A stretch of 64,000 bases of DNA from Shimazuella alba (GCF_009831235.1 NZ_WUUL01000002.1:186001-250000), one strand, 5' to 3'. Positions 42,829 to 52,055 are shown, numbered from the stretch's first letter. Made by a program: numbers and translations. The notes: a model not told the origin generated them from the letters alone.

Positions 42829-43386
42829 CTAAACCCCCTCATCAAACGCTTCATAATCTTTGCGAAGCGGATGACCTACCCAATCATCTGGCAGTAGAAT
42901 TCGTTTCAGCTCAGGATGATCAGTAAATTGAATCCCCATTAAGTCATACATTTCCCGTTCGTTCCAGTTAGCCGCTGCAAAAAGACTCGATGCACTAGGA
43001 AGTACAGCATGTTCCCGATCTAGTTTTACCTTTACTGCAATTCGTTCTTTACGATTTAAATCATGCAGGTGATAAACTACCTCCAGATGTGTTTCATAGT
43101 CGATCGCTGATGCATTTTGCAAATAGGTAAAATGCAAGGACTCTTCATTTCTCAAAAAGGTCAAAATCTCTAACCACTTTTCCCGGGAAATAAGGATAGT
43201 AGGAAGATGATCGTTTGGTTGATTGATATACCCTTCTACAATTGCTGACTCACCAAAATTCCGCCGTAATAAAGCGACTAATTCATCTACGACAGGCTGC
43301 TTGGGAGAAGGAGGTAATGGTTTTTGTTCTACTTTTTTTGCTGCTGGTTTTGGACGAACAGGCGGTTTTTTTTGTTCTTCACTCAT
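42829..43386 (-). CDS. nuoC: NADH-quinone oxidoreductase subunit C with Lys/Pro-rich N-terminal extension
   Basis: A 185-residue 30-kDa-type subunit. [20 protein letters not shown] and [19 protein letters not shown] are diagnostic. ATG 43386 overlaps the nuoB TGA as ATGA. The first ~30 residues ([20 protein letters not shown]) form a basic, proline-rich, probably disordered extension absent from compact homologues. Confidence 0.94.
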   Translation of the reverse strand: MSEEQKKPPVRPKPAAKKVEQKPLPPSPKQPVVDELVALLRRNFGESAIVEGYINQPNDHLPTILISREKWLEILTFLRNEESLHFTYLQNASAIDYETHLEVVYHLHDLNRKERIAVKVKLDREHAVLPSASSLFAAANWNEREMYDLMGIQFTDHPELKRILLPDDWVGHPLRKDYEAFDEGV

Positions 43387-43901
43387 TGGCTCGTCACCCG
43401 CTTTCCTGTTTTGGCTTCGTAGCGGATTTTCTCTTGTAACTTGTGAATCCCATAAATCAATGCTGCTGGATTTGGTGGACATCCTGGAATATAAACATCA
43501 ACGGGCACAATTTGATCAACCCCTTTAACGACGGAATATGATTTCACATAAGGTCCGCCAGCAGTAGCACACGATCCCATCGCTATAACCCATTTTGGTT
43601 CCGGCATTTGATCATAGAGTCGACGAAGCAATGGAGCCATCTTTTTTGTCACTGTACCTGCAACAATCATTAAGTCAGATTGCCTAGGTGATGCCCGGAA
43701 AATGACACCAAATCGATCCAAATCATAATGTGAGCCGCCTGTTCCCATCATCTCTATCGCACAGCATGCTAGTCCAAAGGTTAAGGGCCACATGGAATTA
43801 CTTCTTGCCCATGCTTTTACCTGATCCAAACTCGTGGTAAGGACATTTCGTTCCATTGATTGACGTGTCAAAGGATCTATTGATTCAAAATTCACTTCCA
43901 C
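43383..43901 (-). CDS. nuoB: NADH-quinone oxidoreductase subunit B (cluster N2)
   Basis: A 172-residue subunit with the N2 4Fe-4S cysteines in [26 protein letters not shown] and [14 protein letters not shown] prefer GTG 43901, with AAGAAGGTG upstream, over an ATG seven codons earlier (43922) that lacks a ribosome site. It overlaps the nuoA end by 10 bases and nuoC by 4. Confidence 0.94.
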   Translation of the reverse strand: MEVNFESIDPLTRQSMERNVLTTSLDQVKAWARSNSMWPLTFGLACCAIEMMGTGGSHYDLDRFGVIFRASPRQSDLMIVAGTVTKKMAPLLRRLYDQMPEPKWVIAMGSCATAGGPYVKSYSVVKGVDQIVPVDVYIPGCPPNPAALIYGIHKLQEKIRYEAKTGKRVTSQ

Positions 43902-44266
43902 TCTAACACCTTCTTTTTCCATGCATAGATAAGTCCTAAAATTAAAAACCCAAGAAACAAGCCCATTTCCAATAAAATCCCTAATCCTATTTCAGAGCGC
44001 AATACATCATACGATGCTGCCCATGGGAAGAGATAGATAGCTTCTACATCAAAAATAACAAATAATAGTGCGTATAAATAATAGCGCACATGAAATTGAA
44101 CCCAACTTCCACCTATTGGATTTACGCCACTTTCATAAGTAGTAGCTTTTTCTTCACTAGGCTTTGACGCTCGTAAAAAACGCCCCAATGTTAAAGCTGC
44201 AATCGGTAGTAATACAGCAACTAGAAAAAAGATACCAATGATGAGAAAAGATTTGCTTATTGGCAT
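43892..44266 (-). CDS. nuoA: NADH-quinone oxidoreductase subunit A
   Basis: A 124-residue, three-helix subunit. [20 protein letters not shown] and the [11 protein letters not shown] segment are the conserved loop and helix. Start ATG 44266 with AAAGGAG upstream; eleven earlier codons are open but lack support. First gene of the 11-gene nuo operon; a cre-like sequence lies about 40 bases upstream. Confidence 0.95.
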   Translation of the reverse strand: MPISKSFLIIGIFFLVAVLLPIAALTLGRFLRASKPSEEKATTYESGVNPIGGSWVQFHVRYYLYALLFVIFDVEAIYLFPWAASYDVLRSEIGLGILLEMGLFLGFLILGLIYAWKKKVLEWK

Positions 44267-44300
44267 GTATGAAACTCCTTTGCATCCATCTTCTTTCAAA

Positions 44301-44315
44301 ATAAAACGCTTTCAG
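44301..44315. promoter_or_regulatory. Candidate cre (CcpA) site upstream of nuoA
   Basis: The minus strand reads CTGAAAGCGTTTTAT, close to the cre pattern, in the 5' region of the nuo operon. Confidence 0.4.
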
Positions 44316-44799
44316 ATTTTTAGACAAAAAAAGAAACCACTCTCTTGTGAATCTCAGTTAAAAAAAGCTACAACTGCAGAAAGGAAACCAAATAAGATGG
44401 CACTTGTACATTCCTATTCCAAATAGCGAATCATCTTGCACGCAATTTAAAGCGAAATTTTATAAAAACAACCAATCTTTTGAACTGATTATAGCAAAAA
44501 AAGAAGAGTTGTGTCTAATTATGCACAAAGCATAGAATTCTTTTTCACATATATATGGTGAAAAATGATCATTTTGTTTATATTTGGTTTATCGTCTATC
44601 CTTCCACCGCCAATCTACAGCATTTCTCTCTTTATTAATGAAGTAGATATGTTTAATTCGAATGATTCTCTACTTCTAGCAAAAAGCAAAATATGTATTT
44701 TTTATGTCTGAAATTAAGTCTATATTTAGAATATAAATACATCCCTAAAGGATAACTTTGGTTTTATATATAATTCCTGAGGAGGAGGTGTTTTTCTTG
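44316..44799. other. Intergenic region between divergent nuo and peptidase genes
   Basis: A+T-rich, no supported gene. It should contain the nuo promoter (minus strand) and the peptidase promoter (plus strand); I see no clean consensus match for either. Confidence 0.55.
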
Positions 44800-45576
44800 A
44801 GTAAAACTAGTTCCATTATCTTATCTCTTGCGCTTCTGTTGAGTAGTTTTTCTATCTTCCTCGCAAATCCAGATGTCAGTTTGGCTGCACCACATTTTCA
44901 AATACCTTTTCCTTGTGGGCAAACTTGGGTGGGGGAGACGCGTACCAATCACAATCCAAAGTTATCGATCGACTTTAGACGCACCAATGCATCTGGCGAT
45001 ACAATCGTAGCATCATCATCTGGAAAAATTAAAAAAATAGGAAACCTTGGTAACAAGAGCTATGGCAAATATGTCTATATCGACCATGGAAATGGTTGGG
45101 AAACAAGGTATGCACACCTGAGTAAAATCACAGTAAAAAAAGGTCAAATCGTGAACGCAGGGCAGAAAATTGGAAATGTCGGCAGTACAGGAAAATCTAC
45201 TGGACCTCACCTGCATTTTGAACAAAAATATAACGGAGTCGTAAAACCTATTTATTTTGGATTTATCAAAGCATCCTATTATCGCGCTAAAATATATAAA
45301 AGCTTAAATGGTTGTTCAACGATACATTACACAGGATTCATTAAAACCAATTCAGGAAAGTTACCTGTCTACGAAAAACCAACTGCCTCTTCCAAAGTCG
45401 TTCAATCATTAGCAAATAAATCGAAAGTAACCATCTATTGTCAAGTGAAAGGTAAAGCAGTAAAAGGTCCATATGGTACCAGTAAATGGTGGAACCAAAT
45501 TGGAAAAGGGAAATACGTCCCGGATTCGTTTGTATATACAGGTTCTGATGACCAAATCGCCCCAACTTGCAAGTAA
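44800..45576 (+). CDS. Secreted M23-family peptidase with C-terminal SH3-like domain
   Basis: A 258-residue exported protein. The signal peptide runs to about residue 30 (LSSFSIFLANPDVSLAAPHF, cleavage near LAA). The LytM/M23 domain has a spaced first histidine and aspartate in TNHNPKLSIDFR and the HxH in GPHLHFEQKY. The stretch CGQTWVGETRTNHNP resembles M23 enzymes of filamentous Gram-positives. A C-terminal region (about 175-258; GFIKTNSGKLPVYEKPTASS) looks like a bacterial SH3 wall-binding module. The start is TTG 44800 behind GAGGAGGAGGTG. Probably a cell-wall endopeptidase. Confidence 0.88.
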   Translation, partial: SKTSSIILSLALLLSSFSIFLANPDVSLAAPHFQIPFPCGQTWVGETRTNHNPKLSIDFRRTNASGDTIVASSSGKIKKIGNLGNKSYGKYVYIDHGNGWETRYAHLSKITVKKGQIVNAGQKIGNVGSTGKSTGPHLHFEQKYNGVVKPIYFGFIKASYYRAKIYKSLNGCSTIHYTGFIKTNSGKLPVYEKPTASSKVVQSLANKSKVTIYCQVKGKAVKGPYGTSKWWNQIGKGKYVPDSFVYTGSDDQIAPTCK

Positions 45577-45680
45577 AACTTACTGAATAAACTAAACAAA
45601 CAGTTTATTGGTATTCCAGCTGTAGAACAGTCAGATCAATAAGTCGATTGTTTCGTTACTAGTAACACTTTTTATTCAAT

Positions 45681-45711
45681 GAACCCCCTTCATGGAAATA
45701 GAAGGGGGTTC
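45681..45711 (+). terminator. Hairpin terminator of the M23 peptidase gene
   Basis: GAACCCCCTTC / GAAGGGGGTTC, 11-bp perfect stem, about 105 bases past the stop; the T-run is short. Confidence 0.72.
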
Positions 45712-45805
45712 TCTATATACTTTGGATCATTACTTTCTATTCAGCTGAATATCATATTAGATATCCAGCTGAACACCTAGATTTGTATTTCCCTATTTCT
45801 TGATT

Positions 45806-46030
45806 TTATTTCCCACTCGGCCTCTCCTTCACTACATATCCGTTATTCTTCCATTCTTTCTTTTTCTTTTCTGCAATGGCTTCTGCAGTTTCCTTTTTAG
45901 TATAATGGCAGGAAGAATAATTATCAGGAAATGCGATAACTTTATCACCCATATCCTGAATGACAAGCCATCCTTCAAAGGGGTGGAGACCACATCGCTG
46001 GATTCCAATTTTTACGTTCTTTCGAGGCAT
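45806..46030 (-). CDS. Small protein of unknown function (DUF2188-like in outline)
   Basis: A 74-residue frame, MPRKNVKIGIQRCGLHPFEG onward, then GWLVIQDMGDKV and an alanine/lysine-rich helix KETAEAIAEKKKKEWKNNGY. A short beta strand plus helix with an edge motif like a DUF2188 fold is my reading; the match is loose. The ribosome site is weak. Confidence 0.5.
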   Translation of the reverse strand: MPRKNVKIGIQRCGLHPFEGWLVIQDMGDKVIAFPDNYSSCHYTKKETAEAIAEKKKKEWKNNGYVVKERPSGK

Positions 46031-46384
46031 CAGGTACTTCTTTCATCTAGGTGATTAACAATTTTAGTTATTATAGCAGAAATAATTATATAAATTAAAA
46101 CAAATAAACCTCTTTACAATATCTTAATGAAGTATGGAAATTACAATTCCACCTGCTAGAGCCCAATCATTATAGGATACATATCCAGTGTTTTACACTT
46201 GATTTTGCAAATCATTCATATACTTTTCGTGGTCAATAAATTTAAACAGAAGTTTGATTCATCTTGGCCTGGTAAGATTCTTTATTTTCGGCATTTCGAA
46301 TTGAATTGCCCGGCAAATCTATTAGCAACTCTTTTTTGATTAGAAAACCATATTACAAAGATCAAAAAAATTTCAAACAGTACC
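46031..46384. other. Intergenic region without a gene
   Basis: A+T-rich, no supported frame or strong hairpin; ends at the padR promoter. Confidence 0.6.
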
Positions 46385-46448
46385 TTGCAATGTACAATAG
46401 CGCATGTTATTATCCTATCAGCAAGTACAATGCATTGCACAGTACCTT
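46385..46448 (+). promoter_or_regulatory. padR operon promoter with PadR-type operator elements
   Basis: TTGCAA (46385-46390), 17 bases, TATTAT (46408-46413). AGTACCTT occurs at 46379 and again at 46441, and the palindrome CAATGCATTG (46428-46437) sits in GTACAATGCATTGCAC. The -35 itself lies in TTGCAATGTAC. Repeated TGCAATGTAC half-sites suit autorepression by PadR. Confidence 0.6.
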
Positions 46449-46469
46449 AAGATAATTGGATGTGATCAG

Positions 46470-46799
46470 ATGAATGTACAATTTAAAAAAGGTGTACTGA
46501 CTTTATGTGTGCTAGTGCTAACACTAAAAAAAGATAGATATGGTTATGAATTAGTTCATACGATATCGGAAAAATTTCTTATTGCAGAAGGAACTATCTA
46601 CCCTCTTCTCAGGAGACTGACCAAGGAAGGATACTTTACTACTTACTTAGTAGAATCAACCGAAGGTCCCCCAAGAAAATACTATCAGCTGACAGAAGTG
46701 GGTCAAAAGTATGCAGATGAGTTGATCGAAGAATGGAAAGAATTTTCAGCTGCAGTAAATCTGTTGATTGAGGAAGGGATTTTAAATGAACAAAAATGA
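46470..46799 (+). CDS. PadR-family transcriptional regulator
   Basis: A 109-residue winged-helix regulator. The N-terminus MNVQFKKGVLTLCVLVLTL and the wing region IAEGTIYPLLRRLTKEGYFT followed by GPPRKYYQLTEVG are diagnostic. I start at ATG 46470, which aligns with the family; a longer frame to 46404 would run through the promoter. It overlaps the HAAS gene by 14 bases. It probably represses its own operon. Confidence 0.9.
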   Translation: MNVQFKKGVLTLCVLVLTLKKDRYGYELVHTISEKFLIAEGTIYPLLRRLTKEGYFTTYLVESTEGPPRKYYQLTEVGQKYADELIEEWKEFSAAVNLLIEEGILNEQK

Positions 46800-47343
46800 G
46801 TTTTTTTCGCAACTGAAAATACATCTACAAAAACTACCCAAGGATGAACAGGAAGCAGCTATTGCAGATTATGAAGAACACTTTGAGCATGGATTATTTA
46901 AAGGTCGGACAGAAGAAGAGATTGCACACAGCCTCGGAAATCCGAAGAAAATTGCTCGGGAGTTAGTAACAGAATATCACTTAGAGCATGCAGAGCAAAA
47001 CAGCTCTTACACGAGTATCACTCGAGCGGTATTAACTTCATTAGGTTTAGGATTTCTTAATTTGGTATTTGTTCTTGCACCCTTTATCGCAATCGTAGTC
47101 GTAATTATATCCTTGTATGCTGTGTCACTCGCATTTGTTCTTTCTCCTTTATCCATTATCGTTACATTATTTAGTGGTGACAGTTGGCAATCTGTCTTGT
47201 TACTTGGTTTTATCACCTTGATCCTCTTAGGAATTGGATTAGTTCTTGGAGCATGGAACACTTATTTTTCAAAAAAATTCATCAATTGGTTTGCCCGTTA
47301 TTTAAAGTCCAATCAACGAATCATCAGAGGTGAAAGAAAATGA
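46786..47343 (+). CDS. HAAS/DUF1700 domain membrane protein
   Basis: A 185-residue protein. Residues 1-75 form the HAAS helical domain (MNKNEFFSQLKIHLQKLPKD, then YEEHFEHGLFKGRTEEEIAH, LGNPKKIARELV). About three hydrophobic helices follow (85-165) and a basic tail. HAAS proteins are routinely paired with PadR regulators and DUF4097 proteins. The ribosome site GAGGAAGGGA lies within padR, so translation is probably coupled. Confidence 0.86.
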   Translation: MNKNEFFSQLKIHLQKLPKDEQEAAIADYEEHFEHGLFKGRTEEEIAHSLGNPKKIARELVTEYHLEHAEQNSSYTSITRAVLTSLGLGFLNLVFVLAPFIAIVVVIISLYAVSLAFVLSPLSIIVTLFSGDSWQSVLLLGFITLILLGIGLVLGAWNTYFSKKFINWFARYLKSNQRIIRGERK

Positions 47344-48404
47344 AGAAAGTCATCATTACAGGAATCATTATTTTTATTGTTGGATTAGTCGGTGCATCTT
47401 TTATGGTATATAACCGTATGGGATTAGAGGAAGAAACGCCTTTTAAACATGAAAAAATGCAGAATGGATCAGCAATTCATAATGTGAAGGTAGTAAGTAA
47501 CTCGGTCGATATGGAAATTTACCCGAGCACAAACAACCAAATTAAAGCTTCTTTTAAAGGAACAAAACAAGAAAATGTAACAACAGACCTCCAATTAACC
47601 ACGAATGGCGATACAGTCGAAATACAAGCAATACGAAATGAAACAAGCTATCGCAACTGGATTCATTTTGATATAGGTGCTATCAAACAACCAACAAAAG
47701 TCGCCGTGTACTTACCTAAGAAACAATACAACTCACTTATGCTCCAAACGAATAACGCAGACATCCAGTTAAGCGATTATTCTGGAAAAACAGCCACTGC
47801 AAACACAAAAAGTGGCGACATTAAGCTACAAAATACAGATGCTTCCCTATCCGTTCAAACAGGTCATGGAGATATTCATTTGACTGGAGCAATTAATTTG
47901 AAAGCAAACAATACGATAACAACAAGTTCAGGAGATATTCATATGGAATTCAGCAACATTCAAGACCCAACTAAGCCATTAGGAGAGAGTCAGCTTAGTC
48001 TGAAATCTACTCAAGGTGATATATCCTTAAGTGGGTACCAAGGAAAAAAACTAGAGGCGAATACCACAAATGGAGATGTCACACTTCAAAATATAAATAC
48101 GAATTTCTCTGTTAGTTCTAGTAATGGTGATATTCACATGCAATCCATAAACAACTTTCACGGTCAAAATCAAGTCAATACAAGCAATGGAGATATCAAT
48201 GTCGCCGTTGGCCATGATCCCAAAACGCTAAATGTAAATTTCGAGGGAAGCAATGTTCAATCTGATTTTCCCATACAGGGGAATGCCACCTCAACCAATA
48301 ACGAAGATAATCGTGAACTAAAAGGAACGATTGGGACAGATTCACCTAATCCACCTACGTTAATGATGAAGACAAGCTTCGGGGATGTATCCTTTAGCAG
48401 ATAA
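47340..48404 (+). CDS. DUF4097 (LiaG-like) beta-helix protein, membrane anchored
   Basis: A 354-residue protein with an N-terminal membrane helix (about 4-26). A long extracytoplasmic domain follows, built of repeats containing GDI/GDV about every 20-25 residues (SGDIKLQ, HGDIHLTG, SGDIHMEF, QGDISLSG, NGDVTLQ, NGDIHMQS, NGDINVAV). This is the DUF4097 right-handed beta-helix pattern. Start overlaps the HAAS gene as ATGA. By analogy with LiaG, a cell-envelope stress role is possible, but not shown here. Confidence 0.86.
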   Translation: MKKVIITGIIIFIVGLVGASFMVYNRMGLEEETPFKHEKMQNGSAIHNVKVVSNSVDMEIYPSTNNQIKASFKGTKQENVTTDLQLTTNGDTVEIQAIRNETSYRNWIHFDIGAIKQPTKVAVYLPKKQYNSLMLQTNNADIQLSDYSGKTATANTKSGDIKLQNTDASLSVQTGHGDIHLTGAINLKANNTITTSSGDIHMEFSNIQDPTKPLGESQLSLKSTQGDISLSGYQGKKLEANTTNGDVTLQNINTNFSVSSSNGDIHMQSINNFHGQNQVNTSNGDINVAVGHDPKTLNVNFEGSNVQSDFPIQGNATSTNNEDNRELKGTIGTDSPNPPTLMMKTSFGDVSFSR

Positions 48405-48425
48405 TTATTTAAAAGGGGATATGAA

Positions 48426-48884
48426 ATGGATATACCAAAAGAAGCACAGCAAGCATATACATTTTGGATACTAGCTATTGTAGCAGGGATGGCGGAAACA
48501 ATATTTTTCGTAATTGATTCGTTACTAAAAAATGCCACCTCTATTCAAGGGTTAGTTATGGGAATTCTTATCCGTGGAATCATTTACACGATCTTTATCT
48601 TCGTTACCATTCAGATGAGAAAACGAAAAAACTGGGCACGAATCACCTTAGCAATTGGTTTAGGGATCGTGGGCACATTAACACTAATAATCGACCCTAT
48701 TTCTTGGCTGATGGAAGGTCATGCAATCAGCGAAGCATTTGTAGGTCTAAATGTCTGGTCTATATTATTCACCTTAAGTCGAATCATTCATATCATCTGT
48801 GTTTTTGCTGCACTATTTTGGATGTTCCGGCCAAATGCAAACCAATATTTTCGGGCTGCTAAATACACCTCTGTAAATAATTAA
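48426..48884 (+). CDS. Four-helix membrane protein, unknown function
   Basis: A 152-residue protein with four hydrophobic helices (about 11-32, 42-61, 73-93, 108-133) and short basic loops (MRKRKNWAR). AAGGGG precedes the ATG, 21 bases after the DUF4097 stop, so it is likely the last gene of the PadR operon. I do not recognise a named family. Confidence 0.68.
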   Translation: MDIPKEAQQAYTFWILAIVAGMAETIFFVIDSLLKNATSIQGLVMGILIRGIIYTIFIFVTIQMRKRKNWARITLAIGLGIVGTLTLIIDPISWLMEGHAISEAFVGLNVWSILFTLSRIIHIICVFAALFWMFRPNANQYFRAAKYTSVNN

Positions 48885-48997
48885 CCAAAGATTGTTCCAT
48901 ATTTGATAAATTTGGTGAATCGCTATAGGAACTCACAAGTGCTTTATTATCGAGCATTCGTGGGTTCTTCTTTATACATTTTTGTTATTCTTTGTGC

Positions 48998-49029
48998 TTG
49001 ACCTTCACGTATACGTGATACGACATAAT
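48998..49029 (+). promoter_or_regulatory. MerR-type promoter with palindrome in a long spacer
   Basis: TTGACC (48998-49003), a 20-base spacer, CATAAT (49024-49029). The spacer contains the perfect 14-bp palindrome TCACGTATACGTGA (49005-49018). An over-long spacer with a central dyad is the hallmark of MerR-activated promoters. It lies 20 bases before the merR-type gene. Confidence 0.75.
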
Positions 49030-49049
49030 AACAACTACGAGGTGATTTA

Positions 49050-49838
49050 ATGTTCAGCACAGGAGAACTAGCCAAAAAAGCAAACATTAGCAGACGAGCG
49101 CTTCATTACTATGATGAAATAGGTCTGTTAAAACCAACAAAAACAGATGATAAACATTACCGTTATTATGATCAACATGCGCTTGTACAACTTCAAGAAA
49201 TACTACTATTAAAATCAATTGGTTTTACCTTAGATCAAATCAAACAATTTCAATATCGATCTAAACGCATCACGTATAAGGAAAACATCGTGCATTCTAT
49301 TCAAGAACAAATCGATCAAGTACAAAACGAAAAGGAAAGATTAGAACGAAAACTTTATTACTTGCGAACAACTCTTCATACCATTCAATTAAAAGGAGGA
49401 CAGGTTGATCCAAAAGATATATTTGATCTCATTCAATTACTAGAAGATCGAAAGATGGAAAATGGTGTAGTGTCAGCTACTTTTCATGATGATTATTTCA
49501 CGGAAGAGGAAAAGACTATTTTGAAACAATTACCTGTTGTAGGCAGCGATAACCCAACTGTTACTGTAATGATAGAGCTAGCTGAGCAAATCCGTAAAAA
49601 TTTACATTTATCTCCTCAATCTACTCACATGCAACAAATTGCCAAACAACTTCATGAAATTAATCTACAGCTATTTCAAAACGATACATCATTGGCAGAA
49701 AAGTATTGGGAGCGGATTAAACCAGATAAAGGACAATCACCATATGTTTATGGTTTAGATCAAACATTAATGGACTATATAGATGAAATGTATACTTACT
49801 TCATTCAACAACAGGAGCGTGCACAAGATGAAAGATAA
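49050..49838 (+). CDS. MerR-family transcriptional regulator
   Basis: A 262-residue regulator. The N-terminal winged helix FSTGELAKKANISRRALHYY followed by DEIGLLKPTKTDDKHYRYYD is unmistakable. A dimerising coiled coil (about 85-125) leads to a ~130-residue C-terminal domain of TipA/MtaN-like size, probably binding an effector. It overlaps the CPBP protease gene by 11 bases, so the two are co-expressed and presumably controlled from the palindromic promoter upstream. Effector unknown. Confidence 0.9.
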   Translation: MFSTGELAKKANISRRALHYYDEIGLLKPTKTDDKHYRYYDQHALVQLQEILLLKSIGFTLDQIKQFQYRSKRITYKENIVHSIQEQIDQVQNEKERLERKLYYLRTTLHTIQLKGGQVDPKDIFDLIQLLEDRKMENGVVSATFHDDYFTEEEKTILKQLPVVGSDNPTVTVMIELAEQIRKNLHLSPQSTHMQQIAKQLHEINLQLFQNDTSLAEKYWERIKPDKGQSPYVYGLDQTLMDYIDEMYTYFIQQQERAQDER

Positions 49839-50730
49839 TCAATCTATCCTTTACCCAACATGGAGTTGGATCGTTGGAATCATTAGTTTAACTATTTTCT
49901 TACTATCAGCTAGTTGGCTGTTATGGGCTGGAAATTCTGCTATACGGTATACTGCAGATCACACAGGGACGATCTCCATTTGGGTAATCTGGATACCATC
50001 ATTTGTGGGGATACTCCTTACTCGACTTATTCCTTTGCATTTAAATAAATACAACCCCCTCAATAAGCTAGATGAAGGAGTAATTAGTTTACAAACTTGG
50101 ATCTTTGTACTGGGCGCTGTGTTATTCCCTGCTATTCTTTTACTTGTAAAAGGAACAGGGGAAGAATTTCAACTTTGGTATATGATATTAAAACTAGGCT
50201 TTTTATTAGTAATTCCTTGGATGTTTATCTTCATTTTCAAATGGCGTGATGCAAGTTACGTAAAGACAAAATCACCATCTACTTCATATAGATGCGATTG
50301 GATTGCACCATTGATTATTACATGCATATGGATATACTTGCGCTACTTCTCCATATTGTCTCCGCCACATGTACCAAGTAAAATTACAGATTCAACGATA
50401 CTGCTCATTACGCTATTAGTTGGTTTCCTTATCAATAGTTTGCTAGAAGAGATTTTTTATCGGGTGTGGCTACAAACTCGTTTAGAGAGGTTGATCGGTC
50501 CATGGTCAGCTATCCTTCTTACATCCATTCTTTGGGCCATTTGGCATGTTTCTATACAGAGCATCGGCCAATGGGATCTTGATCTGGCAACTGTTATTTC
50601 CAATCAAGGTGTAACAGGTTTATTTTTAGGATACTTTTGGGCTAAATATCGAAATGTTTGGGTATTAATTATCATTCATGGTGTTATGAATGCTTCTCCA
50701 CAGCATCTATTGGAACTTTTCAATATGTAA
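49828..50730 (+). CDS. CPBP-family intramembrane metalloprotease
   Basis: A 300-residue protein with about eight hydrophobic helices. The CPBP/Abi motifs are clear: EExxxR in SLLEEIFYRVWLQTRLE, the FxxxH-type motif in ILWAIWHVSIQS, and a third histidine in IIIHGVMNASP. The family includes CAAX-prenyl-protease-like enzymes and bacteriocin-immunity proteins. I start at ATG 49828, with AGGAG ahead; the frame is open 15 codons earlier. Pairing with MerR suggests induction by a toxic or lipid-like effector (inference). Confidence 0.87.
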   Translation: MKDNQSILYPTWSWIVGIISLTIFLLSASWLLWAGNSAIRYTADHTGTISIWVIWIPSFVGILLTRLIPLHLNKYNPLNKLDEGVISLQTWIFVLGAVLFPAILLLVKGTGEEFQLWYMILKLGFLLVIPWMFIFIFKWRDASYVKTKSPSTSYRCDWIAPLIITCIWIYLRYFSILSPPHVPSKITDSTILLITLLVGFLINSLLEEIFYRVWLQTRLERLIGPWSAILLTSILWAIWHVSIQSIGQWDLDLATVISNQGVTGLFLGYFWAKYRNVWVLIIIHGVMNASPQHLLELFNM

Positions 50731-50810
50731 AGATAAACACTAGTATTGAGTTCTCAAATATCAATAAAATACTCTAAACAGTTGGGGGATTGTGCTTTCT
50801 TCTTAATCAT

Positions 50811-50852
50811 AGAAAAACCGTTGATATTACATTAAAAATCAACGGTTTTTCT
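50811..50852 (+). terminator. Intrinsic terminator of the merR-CPBP operon
   Basis: AGAAAAACCGTTGAT / ATCAACGGTTTTTCT, 15-bp stem with a 12-base loop. Confidence 0.88.
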
Positions 50853-50971
50853 CTACTTTATCATATACTATAATAGTAAAAATTCTGGATTTGGTTTGAT
50901 ATTCAATTACTTTTTCATTTGCTGTTATAGATTGATAGCAAATGAGTTAAAAATTATAGTACTCACAAAAG

Positions 50972-51547
50972 TTATTTATTTCTTTGATACGTAAGACCAA
51001 CTACACCTGAATCAAATACTCTTGAATCAACTAATCTTAAATCCATTTTATGGGGAATATCTTTAAATAATGGCTTTTCACTCCCTAAAATAACCGGATT
51101 CACCGTTAAACGATATTCATCAATCAAATCCAGTTGCATCAAAGATTGAGCCAAGACAGGACTGCCTATAATAATCATATCTTTCCCTGACTGTTGTTTA
51201 AGTTTCATAATCTCTTCCGCAATATTTTCTTTTACTAGACGGGAATTTTTCCAATCCACCTTTTCTAATGTCTTGGAAAAAGCTATTTTTGTTGTATTTT
51301 CTAACCATTTAGAATGGTTGATTTCATGCTCGGAACTCCCTGGATTATCAGGCACCGATGTCCAATATTGCTGCATCCCCAAAAAGGTAGTGCGTCCCCA
51401 TAAAACGGTATCTACGTTACTCAAAACTTCCTCCGCATATTTCTCTAATTCATGATTATAAGAAATCCAACTGATATCCCATGGGCTTGATCCTTCTACA
51501 CAACCATCCAGCGAAGTATGCATATATAAAACGACTTTTCTCATCAT
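50972..51547 (-). CDS. DHFR-like / RibD C-terminal domain protein
   Basis: A 191-residue dihydrofolate-reductase-fold protein (RibD_C family). The N-terminal strand RKVVLYMHTSLDGCVEG, the nucleotide-side VDTVLWGRTTFLGMQQYW and the late IIIGSPVLAQSLMQLDLIDE and RLTVNPVILGS are visible. It probably binds NADPH; substrate unknown. A paralogue lies at 53070-53603, and a 3' fragment of a further copy at about 54172-54263. ATG 51547 follows GGAGTG. Confidence 0.85.
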   Translation of the reverse strand: MMRKVVLYMHTSLDGCVEGSSPWDISWISYNHELEKYAEEVLSNVDTVLWGRTTFLGMQQYWTSVPDNPGSSEHEINHSKWLENTTKIAFSKTLEKVDWKNSRLVKENIAEEIMKLKQQSGKDMIIIGSPVLAQSLMQLDLIDEYRLTVNPVILGSEKPLFKDIPHKMDLRLVDSRVFDSGVVGLTYQRNK

Positions 51548-51626
51548 TTGTCACTCCAATCATTTATGTTTATATTCCTATTTTAGGATCTTACATATCT
51601 TTTAACCATATATGGCAGAGCTCCAG

Positions 51627-52055
51627 TTACGAAGGATCTATAACGGTTGTAATTTGCCAAGTGACTCCAAATTTATCTTTTACTTGACCATATAACGGAC
51701 TCCAAAACGTTTCTTCTAAAGCCATGAGAACTTGACCTTCTTCTTGCAGTTTGGTAAACACTTCTCTTGTTTTATCAATGTCATTAGTAGCCAATGAAAT
51801 AGTGACTTGGTCTCCTATGGGCAGTGTTTGACCTGTAAATGTATCAGAAATCATTAGATCCGTATCTCCCACTTTTAAATGAGCATTGATTATACGCTGT
51901 TTCATCTCATCTGGTATTGGGAAATCTGAATTTGCTGGCATATCTCCAAATGTTTGGATTTGCATGACTTGCGCATCTATTGCTTCTTGGTAAAATTCCA
52001 CTGCCTCTCTCCCATCACCGTCTGTTAGAATATAAGGATGAATTCCTAGTATCAT
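51627..52055 (-). CDS. VOC-fold (PhnB/glyoxalase-like) protein
   Basis: A 142-residue PhnB-type VOC protein: GIHPYILTDGDGREAVEFYQ at the start, AHLKVGDTDLMISDTF in the middle, and WSPLYGQVKDKFGVTWQI at the end. The family includes proteins annotated as 3-demethylubiquinone methyltransferase-like; enzymatic role unknown. Its first ~18 bases and the whole upstream region are duplicated at 54267-54427. Confidence 0.86.
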   Translation of the reverse strand: MILGIHPYILTDGDGREAVEFYQEAIDAQVMQIQTFGDMPANSDFPIPDEMKQRIINAHLKVGDTDLMISDTFTGQTLPIGDQVTISLATNDIDKTREVFTKLQEEGQVLMALEETFWSPLYGQVKDKFGVTWQITTVIDPS

